A stretch of DNA of 64,000 nt, taken from positions 62,001 to 126,000 of the forward strand of contig JAPPFJ010000005.1 of the NCBI GenBank assembly GCA_028877215.1, read 5' to 3'. A program made the position numbers and the translations under genes. Shown here in pieces: positions 35,520 through 42,889 of this stretch. The notes below the pieces were generated by a model. That model had not been told where the DNA came from, made no database searches, and worked only from the letters and a program-made list of their open reading frames with translations. Numbering within the stretch: position 1 is the first letter of the stretch; each line of letters starts with the position of its first letter. Source of the stretch: Gemmatimonadota bacterium. GTDB lineage: Bacteria; Latescibacterota; UBA2968; GCA-2709665.

Positions 35520-35692
35520 GGTCGACGTCCTGTCGGAAGGCACGGTTAAGACCCGCCGGCCCGAACCCGCGCCGGCGCTTGACTTCCGGCGGGCGGCAGT
35601 GCATGATAGGACCGTTTCAATGTGTGGATTCGACGCCCCAGTCCCGGCTGCCGGTTGCCCTATTTCCTGGACGGAACACTGCAGGAGGATGG

Positions 35693-36883
35693 ATGGGATT
35701 TCTGGTCGACCTGATATGTACCCGCTGTGACCGAAGCCATGAAAAACAGAAACTTTGGAATCTGAGCGCCTGCTGCGAGGCGCCGCTCTTCGCAAGGTAC
35801 GATCTCGAGAGAGCGTCGCGATCCGTCGACAGAGCGGATTTGCCTGGGCGGGAGGCGACGATGTGGCGATACGAGGAAGTCCTGCCCGTCGAACGGGCGG
35901 CGTACCGGGTGAGCCTGGGTGAGGGATTCACGCCACTTCTGCGGGTCGATGCGCTGGGGAAGCGGTTAGGCGTGCCCGTCCTCTACGTAAAGGACGAGGG
36001 GGTCAATCCCACAGGATCTTTCAAGGCGCGCGGATTGTCGGCTGCAATATCCAGGGCGGTGGAGCTGGGTGCGGTTGCAGTGGCCATTCCGTCGGCGGGG
36101 AACGCGGGAGGGGCAACGGCGGCTTACGCGGCGCGGGCGGGGCTGACTGCACATATATTCATGCCGGCGGATGCACCGGAGGCAAACATGGTGGAGTGCC
36201 GGCAACTGGGTGCGCAACTGACGCTTGTGGACGGTCTGATTACGGATTGCGGGAGGCTGGTGGCCGATCGAAAGGCCGAAGAGGGCTGGTTCGACGTTTC
36301 AACGCTCAAGGAACCGTATCGGGTAGAGGGAAAGAAGACAATGGGGTACGAGCTCGCCGAGCAGTTGGGTTGGGCGTTGCCGGATGTCGTACTGTATCCC
36401 ACGGGAGGCGGTACGGGCCTGATTGGCATGTGGAAGGCGTTCGACGAAATGGAAGCAATGGGATGGATCGGCTCCGCGCGTCCCCGGATGGTGGCCGTAC
36501 AGGCAGCGGGCTGTGCGCCTATCGTCAGGGCATTTGAGACGGGCGCGGAATCGGCCGGTTTCTGGGAAGGCGCGGAAACCGTTGCGTCGGGCCTCCGGGT
36601 GCCCGGCGCCGTAGGTGACTTTCTCATGCTGAATGCCATCCGTGAGAGCCGCGGCACGGCGGTCGCTGTCACCGATGGGGCTTTGTTGGCATGCGTCGAT
36701 GAGATGGCTTCCGCGACTGGCATTTTTCCGGCGCCCGAAGGCGCGGCGACGCTTGCCGGCCTCAAGAAACTCATCGAGGACGGGTGGATCTCCACCGAGG
36801 ACCGGGTCGTGTTGTTCAATACCGGTACGGGGTTGAAATATACCGAGACCATGGCAGCGGCGGACCACGCCGACGGCGGGTAA
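35693..36883 (+). CDS. thrC: Threonine synthase
   Basis: 396 aa from ATG 35693 (AGGAGGA upstream). N-terminal short Cys pairs (CTRC, ACC) resemble the zinc-like segment of many thrC proteins. PLP-binding lysine in GSFKARG (Lys111), NPTGSFK, IPSAGNAGGATAAYAA and TGGGTGLIGMWKA are the class-II threonine synthase motifs. It converts O-phosphohomoserine to threonine. It follows the sigma-54 activator by about 170 nt and has no other threonine pathway gene beside it. Some relatives act on other beta-substituted amino acids. Confidence 0.85.
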   Translation: MGFLVDLICTRCDRSHEKQKLWNLSACCEAPLFARYDLERASRSVDRADLPGREATMWRYEEVLPVERAAYRVSLGEGFTPLLRVDALGKRLGVPVLYVKDEGVNPTGSFKARGLSAAISRAVELGAVAVAIPSAGNAGGATAAYAARAGLTAHIFMPADAPEANMVECRQLGAQLTLVDGLITDCGRLVADRKAEEGWFDVSTLKEPYRVEGKKTMGYELAEQLGWALPDVVLYPTGGGTGLIGMWKAFDEMEAMGWIGSARPRMVAVQAAGCAPIVRAFETGAESAGFWEGAETVASGLRVPGAVGDFLMLNAIRESRGTAVAVTDGALLACVDEMASATGIFPAPEGAATLAGLKKLIEDGWISTEDRVVLFNTGTGLKYTETMAAADHADGG

Positions 36884-37015
36884 GACGTTTCGCCTGGATG
36901 CGGGCCCTTCCGGCTTTTTTCAGTCGCGGCGGCGGTGAGTCGCTGCAGGAAGACGCAAGCGACCCGCAGGACGCTGGAGGGTCGTTAATCGTGCACGAAA
37001 GGACGCGGCCGGCCG

Positions 37016-37405
37016 ATGAAGAGGCGCGAGATCGGGAAATTTCAGAGTTTCGTTCTTGAGGAAGAGGATACGGTCGTGGTGATGGGTAACCTGAAAGCCC
37101 ACGCGGATTTCCTCGCGGGACTCGGGTTCAGCCGTCACCCGGATACGGGCGAGTACGTGGGCACCGGCGCCAATCTCTACGCAATGGCTCCTGACGATTT
37201 CTACGATCGATTCAGTGCGCGCACCGGCGCGGATCCGGAACTGACCGCTCAGGCTCACGACGGCGAGGATTTCTACCAGATCGACGGACTGCCGCTGGCC
37301 GCGGTAGACGTCAATGGCAATCCCTACATCGAAGGAATTACTGCCGTGGACATTGAGACCCGGGTCTATATTGAACAGGGCGTAGCGAACTTCCGGGTTG
37401 GGTAA
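37016..37405 (+). CDS. Hypothetical soluble protein
   Basis: 129 aa. Predicted alpha/beta with an N-terminal KFQSFVLEEEDTVVVMG, a central segment rich in Asp/Gly/Tyr and a C-terminal VDIETRVYIEQGVANFRVG. No signal peptide or membrane segment. I do not recognise a family. It ends 14 nt before the convergent hpnE stop. The ribosome site is weak, so the start is uncertain. Confidence 0.6.
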   Translation: MKRREIGKFQSFVLEEEDTVVVMGNLKAHADFLAGLGFSRHPDTGEYVGTGANLYAMAPDDFYDRFSARTGADPELTAQAHDGEDFYQIDGLPLAAVDVNGNPYIEGITAVDIETRVYIEQGVANFRVG

Positions 37406-37419
37406 ATCGCCTCGACGGG

Positions 37420-38745
37420 CTATGCGTTCAGGTATTCGAGAACATGCGCGGCCGCCCGATAGCCGCTTTCCACGGCACTTTCTACCGTGGCGGGGAGGCC
37501 GGTGTCGGTCCAGTCTCCTGCAACATAGAGTCCGGGCGCGGCCGTGCGATTTGGTGGGGGAGCATGACCCTTCGGAAGCGCAAACGTCGCATGTCTTTCC
37601 CGCACAACCAGATGGTGCTCCAGAGGTATGGTTCTGGTTTCGGGCAGGAACTTATGCAGATCACCCAGCGCAATCTCCACGAGTCGTTCGTCAGGCTGGT
37701 CCACCAGCCTGCCGGCGGCGCTGGCAACGAGGGTTACGTGTCCCGGCGACGCTTTGTCGCGACCGTTGTAGAGCATCGGCTTGTTGAATATCCAGTCCAT
37801 ACGTCCCGTGAGGAGGCCGGCGAAAGGCATGTCGAGTACGGGCGCCCTGAACCATAGGTTAACGGAAAGGATCGGGGAAGGGTAGAAGGACTTCAAACGA
37901 ACCTTGAGATCTTCGAGCCCCTCCGGCAACAGGCGAGACAGCGCGGGTGGTGTGATCGCGCAGATGGCGGCATCGGCCGTCACAGCCGGCCCCGACTTCA
38001 GCCGGACCCGAATTCGGCCGTCTTCGGCAACGCGCAGTTCCGTGGCCGCCTCGCCAACGTGGCAGGCACCTCCGTGTCGGTGGATGAAGCGCCTTGCCGC
38101 GTCGGTGTACATCGCGCCCAGCCCGACGGCGGGATAGCCCATCAGATTCGAATCGGAGCGCCCGAGAAACGCAAGCTTCAGGACGGAAGTCAGGTGCCTG
38201 GCCGGTGCGGCCTCGGGTTGCTGGTTCAGCGCGGAGATGCAGAGCGGGTCCCAGAACGCCTTCCGGATGGCCGGAGATTGCCTGCATTCCTCCAGCCATT
38301 CGTTAACCGTTACACAGGACTGCAACGGTGTCGCCAGAGCTGTCCTGACGCGCCATAGCCGAACGACGTCCCTCAGGCTGACCGGTCCGTAACGCATGAA
38401 TCCGGCCAGCAGATTGAGGGGAGGTGGCAGAAATCGGGGAAACTTGAGGGCGGTATGGCCCAGCCCGGGGCGCAGGAAGTCCAGGCGGAACTTTTCCTGA
38501 AACCGCAGACGGTCTCCTGTACCGATGGTTTCCAGAAACTCCCTGGTCTGGAGATAACATTTCATGAAGAGGTGCTGACCGTTGTCTACGGTATCGCCTG
38601 TTGCTCGATCGGTAAATGAATAGGCTCGCCCACCCAGGTGTTTCCTGCGCTCAAACAGGTTGACGACGCAGGTTCCCCGTTCCGCAAGGCGAACTCCCGC
38701 GGCGAGACCCGCAAACCCGCCGCCGATAATGACGACACGAATCAC
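37420..38745 (-). CDS. hpnE: Hydroxysqualene dehydroxylase HpnE
   Basis: 441 aa. N-terminal FAD-binding motif VIIGGGFAGLAAGVRLAERG and the following LFERRKHLGGRAYSF match the phytoene-desaturase-like family; the C-terminus ends LYVAGDWTDTGLPATVESAVESGYRAA, the usual amine-oxidase FAD end. It removes the hydroxyl of hydroxysqualene to give squalene. ATG overlaps the hpnD stop. With the next two genes on this strand it forms the three-step squalene pathway. Confidence 0.92.
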   Translation of the reverse strand: MIRVVIIGGGFAGLAAGVRLAERGTCVVNLFERRKHLGGRAYSFTDRATGDTVDNGQHLFMKCYLQTREFLETIGTGDRLRFQEKFRLDFLRPGLGHTALKFPRFLPPPLNLLAGFMRYGPVSLRDVVRLWRVRTALATPLQSCVTVNEWLEECRQSPAIRKAFWDPLCISALNQQPEAAPARHLTSVLKLAFLGRSDSNLMGYPAVGLGAMYTDAARRFIHRHGGACHVGEAATELRVAEDGRIRVRLKSGPAVTADAAICAITPPALSRLLPEGLEDLKVRLKSFYPSPILSVNLWFRAPVLDMPFAGLLTGRMDWIFNKPMLYNGRDKASPGHVTLVASAAGRLVDQPDERLVEIALGDLHKFLPETRTIPLEHHLVVRERHATFALPKGHAPPPNRTAAPGLYVAGDWTDTGLPATVESAVESGYRAAAHVLEYLNA

Positions 38746-39602
38746 GGCGATTTCTCCCGTATGCCAATCCGGTTGCGGAGGCAGAGTTCAAGCGCGATGC
38801 CCAGCTTTTTCAGGTTGTTCACGCGAATCGGATGTTGGTACACGTTGTAATTGAGGGCTTCGATACGGCTGAGAAGACGGCTGTAGATGCAACCCATGAT
38901 TTCGGCCGGAAAGAGGCTCTGGCGATCCTCTCTTGGCAGGCATTGCGCCGCTTTTTTGTAGTAGCTCCACGCCCGTCCGCATTGGAATTGCATCAGGTTC
39001 CTGAAACGGGTTGTGGTGATCCCGTCGAAGAGGTCTCTTTCAGTGTAATTGAACCGTCTCAAGTCTTCCAGTGGAAGGTAGATGCGGTCTCTCATTGCGT
39101 CGGACTTGATATCGCGGAGGATGTTCGTGAGTTGCAGTGCAATGCCAAGGTTGACGGCGTAGTCCCGGGATGCCCGCCTGGTGTAGCCGAAGATCTCGAT
39201 GCATATCAGGCCGACTACGGAAGCGACACGGTAACAATATTCGTATAGATCGCCGAAGGTCTGATAGCGATTCTTGACAAGGTCCATCTCCACGCCGTCA
39301 ATCAACTTGAGAAAGTGTTCTTTCGGGATCCTGAAGCGCTTCAGGGCTTTGTGCAGGTTGGCGGTAATCGGGTGTTGCGGCCTGCCGTCGAAACACGCGT
39401 GGGTTTCGGCCCGCCACTTCGCGAGGTTCCGGACGGCGGCTTCACGCGATGACGCGTCGTCGACCAGGTCGTCGGTGTGGCGGCTGAAGGCGTACGTGGC
39501 AAAAATCGCTTCTCGCTTTGGCCGGGGCAGAAAGACGAATGCGTAGTAGAAGTTGCTGCGCGCATTGCGTACGAGTGCCGCGGTGTAGGATTTGATGTTC
39601 AT
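38742..39602 (-). CDS. hpnD: Presqualene diphosphate synthase HpnD
   Basis: 286 aa trans-prenyltransferase. The first Asp-rich motif is HTDDLVDD and the second region reads NILRDIKSDAMRDRIYLPLEDL. It joins two farnesyl diphosphates to presqualene diphosphate. It overlaps hpnC and hpnE by the ATGA arrangement on each side, so the three are translated together. Confidence 0.93.
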   Translation of the reverse strand: MNIKSYTAALVRNARSNFYYAFVFLPRPKREAIFATYAFSRHTDDLVDDASSREAAVRNLAKWRAETHACFDGRPQHPITANLHKALKRFRIPKEHFLKLIDGVEMDLVKNRYQTFGDLYEYCYRVASVVGLICIEIFGYTRRASRDYAVNLGIALQLTNILRDIKSDAMRDRIYLPLEDLRRFNYTERDLFDGITTTRFRNLMQFQCGRAWSYYKKAAQCLPREDRQSLFPAEIMGCIYSRLLSRIEALNYNVYQHPIRVNNLKKLGIALELCLRNRIGIREKSP

Positions 39603-40528
39603 AGGGTTGGGAAACGGGATTCCTTGCAGGCACGCGGGCGCCGGAAGAGTGCGTTCAGGAACAGGCTTGGAATATCCCGTTTTTCAATCTTCGGGCGACA
39701 ACTGAAGACGTCGTAACCGCCGGTATGAATCTTGTCGAGGATTCGCATTCCGCCCAGCCAGGTAAGCCGCAGTTCGTATTTGAGTCGGCCGGAGACCAGG
39801 TCCGGCAGTTCGGCGCCCTTCTGGAAAAGCAGCCTCGTGCGTTCGATTTCGCAGGTCAATAATGCTCTGAAGCCGTCGGTGGGCCGGCCTTTCGCCAGAT
39901 CGTCTTCGGTAACGCAGAAACGGTCCATATCGTGCCGGGGCAGGTAGATGCGCCCCCGGGAGAAGTCAATCGCGATGTCCTGCCAGAAGTTGGCCAGCTG
40001 AAGTGCGGTACAGATCAGATCGGATAGATATGCGCGTCGCGCGTCCGTGTAGGAAAAGAGGTGCAGAATGAGGCGACCCACCGGGGCCGCGGAGTACCGG
40101 CAGTAGGACAGCAGGTGGTTGAAGGTCCCATGCCGGTGCGTGACCACGTCCATCTTGAATGCGTGGAGCAGATCGTGCAGGTGTCGGCGGGGAAGTTGCT
40201 GTGACCGGATCGTCTCGGCGAGGGCGGTCAGTATCGGGCCTTCAGGCGCAACCGTGCAGGAGGCGAGTTTCGCATCCCATTCATCCAGCCGCCGCGTGCG
40301 TTCGGCCTGAGCCAGGCCGGGTTCGTCGGCCACGTCGTCGGCAGTACGCGCGAAGGCATAGATGCTGTACACGTGCGGCCGTATTCTGGCGGGAATCAGC
40401 CGCGAACCCACGGGGAAGTTTTCATAGTGGCTGCGCGTAAGGGCTTCGCAATAGGCGAACGCGTCATCAAGCGACGTGGCCGCGGGTACCGGGCGTGATA
40501 CCGCGGCCGGATCTGCGAGCGTATCCAT
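39599..40528 (-). CDS. hpnC: Hydroxysqualene synthase HpnC
   Basis: 309 aa from the ATG at 40528. The longer frame upstream runs into a repeat element and encodes no family sequence, so this start is preferred. Family features: YCEALTRSHYENFPVGS, RTADDVADE and NFWQDIAIDFSRGRIYLP. It converts presqualene diphosphate to hydroxysqualene. First gene of hpnCDE; squalene cyclase is not in the window. A copy of the mosaic repeat begins 39 nt upstream, so the promoter lies in that gap or in the repeat. Confidence 0.92.
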   Translation of the reverse strand: MDTLADPAAVSRPVPAATSLDDAFAYCEALTRSHYENFPVGSRLIPARIRPHVYSIYAFARTADDVADEPGLAQAERTRRLDEWDAKLASCTVAPEGPILTALAETIRSQQLPRRHLHDLLHAFKMDVVTHRHGTFNHLLSYCRYSAAPVGRLILHLFSYTDARRAYLSDLICTALQLANFWQDIAIDFSRGRIYLPRHDMDRFCVTEDDLAKGRPTDGFRALLTCEIERTRLLFQKGAELPDLVSGRLKYELRLTWLGGMRILDKIHTGGYDVFSCRPKIEKRDIPSLFLNALFRRPRACKESRFPTL

Positions 40529-40566
40529 ACATATAAGATAATTGATAATATTCGAATCCGCCAGAT

Positions 40567-40763
40567 TTAGCCTCAATCCGGAAAAAACAGCAACGCGGCG
40601 ACGCGATAAAACCCCCCGAAACGGGGCGTTATCGACACATAGAACGATGTTTTTTCCCTGCACGTCCAGTGACCTGGTTTTTCCTGGTAATCAGCCGTCT
40701 AATCGCCTTTATTTACAAGCACATATTTGAATTAACGTCCCCGAAGACTTACGAATCAAGGTC
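40567..40763 (+). repeat. Mosaic intergenic repeat, copy A
   Basis: About 197 bp, from TTAGCCTCAATCC to ACGAATCAAGGTCAG, closely matching the tandem copies B and C. It contains a hairpin CGATAAAACCCC / GGGGCGTTATCG with a small internal loop (about 40612-40633). It lies between divergent hpnC and the cobalamin adenosyltransferase gene. Confidence 0.85.
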
Positions 40764-40823
40764 AGGCGCCCGACGGACTGAGATCGAGTTCGAGTTCACG
40801 TTTCCGCACAAGGCGATATACAG

Positions 40824-41435
40824 ATGACAAAGCGTAAGCGAACACCGGCCCGGCCGCGCGTCATTCCACCGGCGCGGGCCGAAGAACGGATTCACCAGGT
40901 CCATGTCTATTACGGTTACGGAAAGGGCAAAACCACCAGTTGCATCGGGCTGGCCGTCCGTGCTGTCGGTGCCGGCAGGAAGGTGGACCTGGTGCAGTTC
41001 GACAAGGGTTACGATGGAGAGACGGAGCACTACTCCGAACGCCACGTCCTGAGGCAACTCGACCGGGTGAGGTTGCATCCGACCGGATGTGAACGCATGA
41101 TGCCGGACGGGACGTTTCGATTCGGCGCGGAGCCGCAGGACATTCAGGAAGCGCGGCGCGGACTCGAAATCGCCCGGATGCTGCTTCGGAAAGGCACTCA
41201 GGATCTGCTGATACTGGACGAGATTCTCGCTGCGACCGTCTACGGGCTTCTGGAGCGGGAGGACGTGGCAAGTCTTCTGGATCTGTACGACGGGGACCGC
41301 CGGTGTGAACTGGTGCTGACAGGTCACAAGGTGTGGGACGCGCTTGTCGAACGCGTCGATCTCGCGACGGAAATGCGCAAGGTCAAGCACTATTATGCCC
41401 GTGGGGTTCCCGCACGGGAGGGTATAGAATTCTAG
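40824..41435 (+). CDS. cobO: Cob(I)yrinic acid a,c-diamide adenosyltransferase
   Basis: 203 aa CobO/BtuR-type protein. P-loop GYGKGKTTSC near residue 32, FDKGY and LILDEILAATVYGLL, then the C-terminal LVLTGHKVW. It transfers the adenosyl group of ATP to reduced cobalt in the corrinoid, making adenosylcobalamin precursors or salvaged B12. No B12 riboswitch is recognisable upstream. A symmetric terminator follows. Confidence 0.92.
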   Translation: MTKRKRTPARPRVIPPARAEERIHQVHVYYGYGKGKTTSCIGLAVRAVGAGRKVDLVQFDKGYDGETEHYSERHVLRQLDRVRLHPTGCERMMPDGTFRFGAEPQDIQEARRGLEIARMLLRKGTQDLLILDEILAATVYGLLEREDVASLLDLYDGDRRCELVLTGHKVWDALVERVDLATEMRKVKHYYARGVPAREGIEF

Positions 41436-41579
41436 CGCAACGTGCGTGGGCTGGAACTGAAGCCGCCGTCGGAGTACGTCCGGTTTCTTGTTCTGCCCCG
41501 GGTATCGGAAAAGTATTTGTTTCGATCTGACCGCAGGTTTATCTTGAGGTCAAACCCCACGATGCGTTGTACCGCAAAA

Positions 41580-41618
41580 AAAACAGACCCCCGGATCCAC
41601 GTTCCAGAGGTCTGTTTT
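41580..41618. terminator. Bidirectional terminator
   Basis: AAAACAGACC (41580-41589) pairs with GGTCTGTTTT (41609-41618), flanked by an A run on the left and a T run on the right. It lies between convergent cobO and the PIN toxin gene. Confidence 0.85.
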
Positions 41619-41637
41619 TAACTGAAATCAGGTATCT

Positions 41638-42066
41638 TCAGGCGCCGTTCGGCTCACGAACTTCAAGGCTATCGAAGCGGGAAAAATGCCGGCGGTCGAA
41701 CGTCCGGACGGAGCGAATGCCTTGCGCCAGCATCCATGACGCGTTATAGGCGTCCACGAAATCCACGTTCCTGTCCACATAGTCTGAAACGGCCTGAGAA
41801 ATAACGATACGTTCGTAAACTTCAAGACCGGGCGTATTGATAATAGCCCGGACCTTTTCCTGGATATCGACGCGAGAGAGCTTGTAGAACGACTCCAGGG
41901 TCCAGACGATCTCGGCAATCACCAGAATGCCGGTCACGAGTACAACCTCGCCGGCGCCCGCCCGGCGCAGAAGACGCTCTACCGCATCGGCCTGCTTCGG
42001 CACATCGTTCGTCAGATACCGCAGGAATACATTGGTATCCACAAAAACGCGTTCAGGAGCCGCCAT
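41638..42066 (-). CDS. PIN-domain toxin (VapC-like ribonuclease)
   Basis: 142 aa from the ATG at 42066. An upstream ATG at 42090 would add eight residues coded by repeat sequence, so it is rejected. PIN acidic residues: VFVDTNVFLRYL at the start, VIAEIVWTLE in the middle, VDFVDAYNASWML and FDRRHF near the end. It probably cleaves tRNA or another RNA when freed from its antitoxin. The likely antitoxin, AbrB type, lies upstream on the same strand, but two tandem repeats occupy the intervening 372 nt. Confidence 0.87.
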   Translation of the reverse strand: MAAPERVFVDTNVFLRYLTNDVPKQADAVERLLRRAGAGEVVLVTGILVIAEIVWTLESFYKLSRVDIQEKVRAIINTPGLEVYERIVISQAVSDYVDRNVDFVDAYNASWMLAQGIRSVRTFDRRHFSRFDSLEVREPNGA

Positions 42067-42258
42067 TAGCCTCAATCCAAAAAAAAGCAACGCTGCGACG
42101 CGATAAAATCCACCGAAACGAGGCGTTATCGACGTATAGAAGGACGTCCTTTCCCTTCACGTCCAGTGACCTGTTGTATCCTGGAAATCCGCCGTCTAAT
42201 CGCCTTTATTTACAAGCACATATCCGAATTAACGTACCGGAAGACTTACGAATCAAGG
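42066..42258 (+). repeat. Mosaic intergenic repeat, copy B (tandem with C)
   Basis: 193 bp beginning TTAGCCTCAATCC, one base into the toxin start codon complement. Directly followed by copy C with the same period. The hairpin region reads CGATAAAATCCACCGAAACGAGG.., so the inner stem is less paired than in A and C. Confidence 0.88.
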
Positions 42259-42453
42259 TTAGCCTCAATCCGAAAAAACAGCAACGCGGCGACGCGATAA
42301 AACCCTCCGAAACAGGGCGTTATCGACGTATAGAAGGACGTTTCTTCCTTCACGTCCAGTGACCTGGTGTATCCTGGTAATCAGCCGTCTAATCGCCTTT
42401 ATTTACAATCATATATTCGAATTTACGTACCCGAAGACTTACGAATCAAGGTT
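42259..42453 (+). repeat. Mosaic intergenic repeat, copy C (tandem with B)
   Basis: About 195 bp, in direct tandem with B. Its hairpin inner stem is CCCT/AGGG where copy A has CCCC/GGGG, one compensating base pair. The right end provides the last codons and stop of the AbrB-type antitoxin. Confidence 0.88.
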
Positions 42454-42690
42454 AGTCCTCGCAAGGGCCCGATCTCTTCGGACCTGTTCGCGAATGCCTT
42501 CGAAATCCTGGGGGCCGGAAACAGGTACGCTTCCACGCAGTTCCAGCAAGGTCCGGTTCAGAGGCTGAACCGAAAACTCGTCGCGCCTTCGAACGAAGAC
42601 AATATGGTCTCCCTCCTGAACGTCGAGTGCTCGACGAACTTCCCGGGGCAACGTCATTTGACCGCGGCGTCCTACTTTCGCAATTGACAT
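42439..42690 (-). CDS. AbrB/MazE-type antitoxin
   Basis: 83 aa from the ATG at 42690. The swapped-hairpin DNA-binding domain is clear: SIAKVGRRGQMTLPREVRRAL, then VQEGDHIVFVRR. The C-terminal arm (QDFEGIREQVRRDRALAR) would grip the PIN toxin. The last residues (TNLDS) and the stop are coded by the end of repeat copy C, so the natural C-terminus was probably replaced when the repeat arrived. An inverted repeat upstream may be its operator. Confidence 0.87.
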   Translation of the reverse strand: MSIAKVGRRGQMTLPREVRRALDVQEGDHIVFVRRRDEFSVQPLNRTLLELRGSVPVSGPQDFEGIREQVRRDRALARTNLDS

Positions 42691-42729
42691 GGCAATATCT
42701 CTAATGAACGGCAAACTTAAATTTGACTG

Positions 42730-42757
42730 TCATATTCAAATATACCTGACAATATGA
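42730..42757. promoter_or_regulatory. Possible antitoxin operator
   Basis: TCATATT (42730-42736) and AATATGA (42751-42757) form an inverted pair around an AT-rich spacer, 40 nt upstream of the antitoxin start. AbrB-type antitoxins usually repress their own promoter at such sites. Confidence 0.4.
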
Positions 42758-42889
42758 AATTTTCAAGTTATTTCTGTAGCCTGGAAATGGCCGCATACCC
42801 TCTCCAGGTCGCTTCGCCTCGGTTCGTGTCGTTTCGAGGCGAAGCCGCAATCCGGTCGGGATTATCCAACTCCGGAGTGATTCCAGCGT

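Noticed and set aside
40529-40663. N-terminal extension of HpnC
   Set aside because: It would be coded by repeat A, while the family N-terminus begins shortly after ATG 40528.
40764-40823. Cobalamin riboswitch before cobO
   Set aside because: The gap is too short and lacks the B12-box; the upstream sequence is the repeat element.
42067-42090. N-terminal extension of the PIN toxin
   Set aside because: The extra residues are coded by the repeat element and precede the usual VDTN start of PIN domains.
42066-42453. Tandem repeats as a CRISPR array
   Set aside because: Units are 193 bp with no short repeat/spacer pattern and no cas genes nearby.
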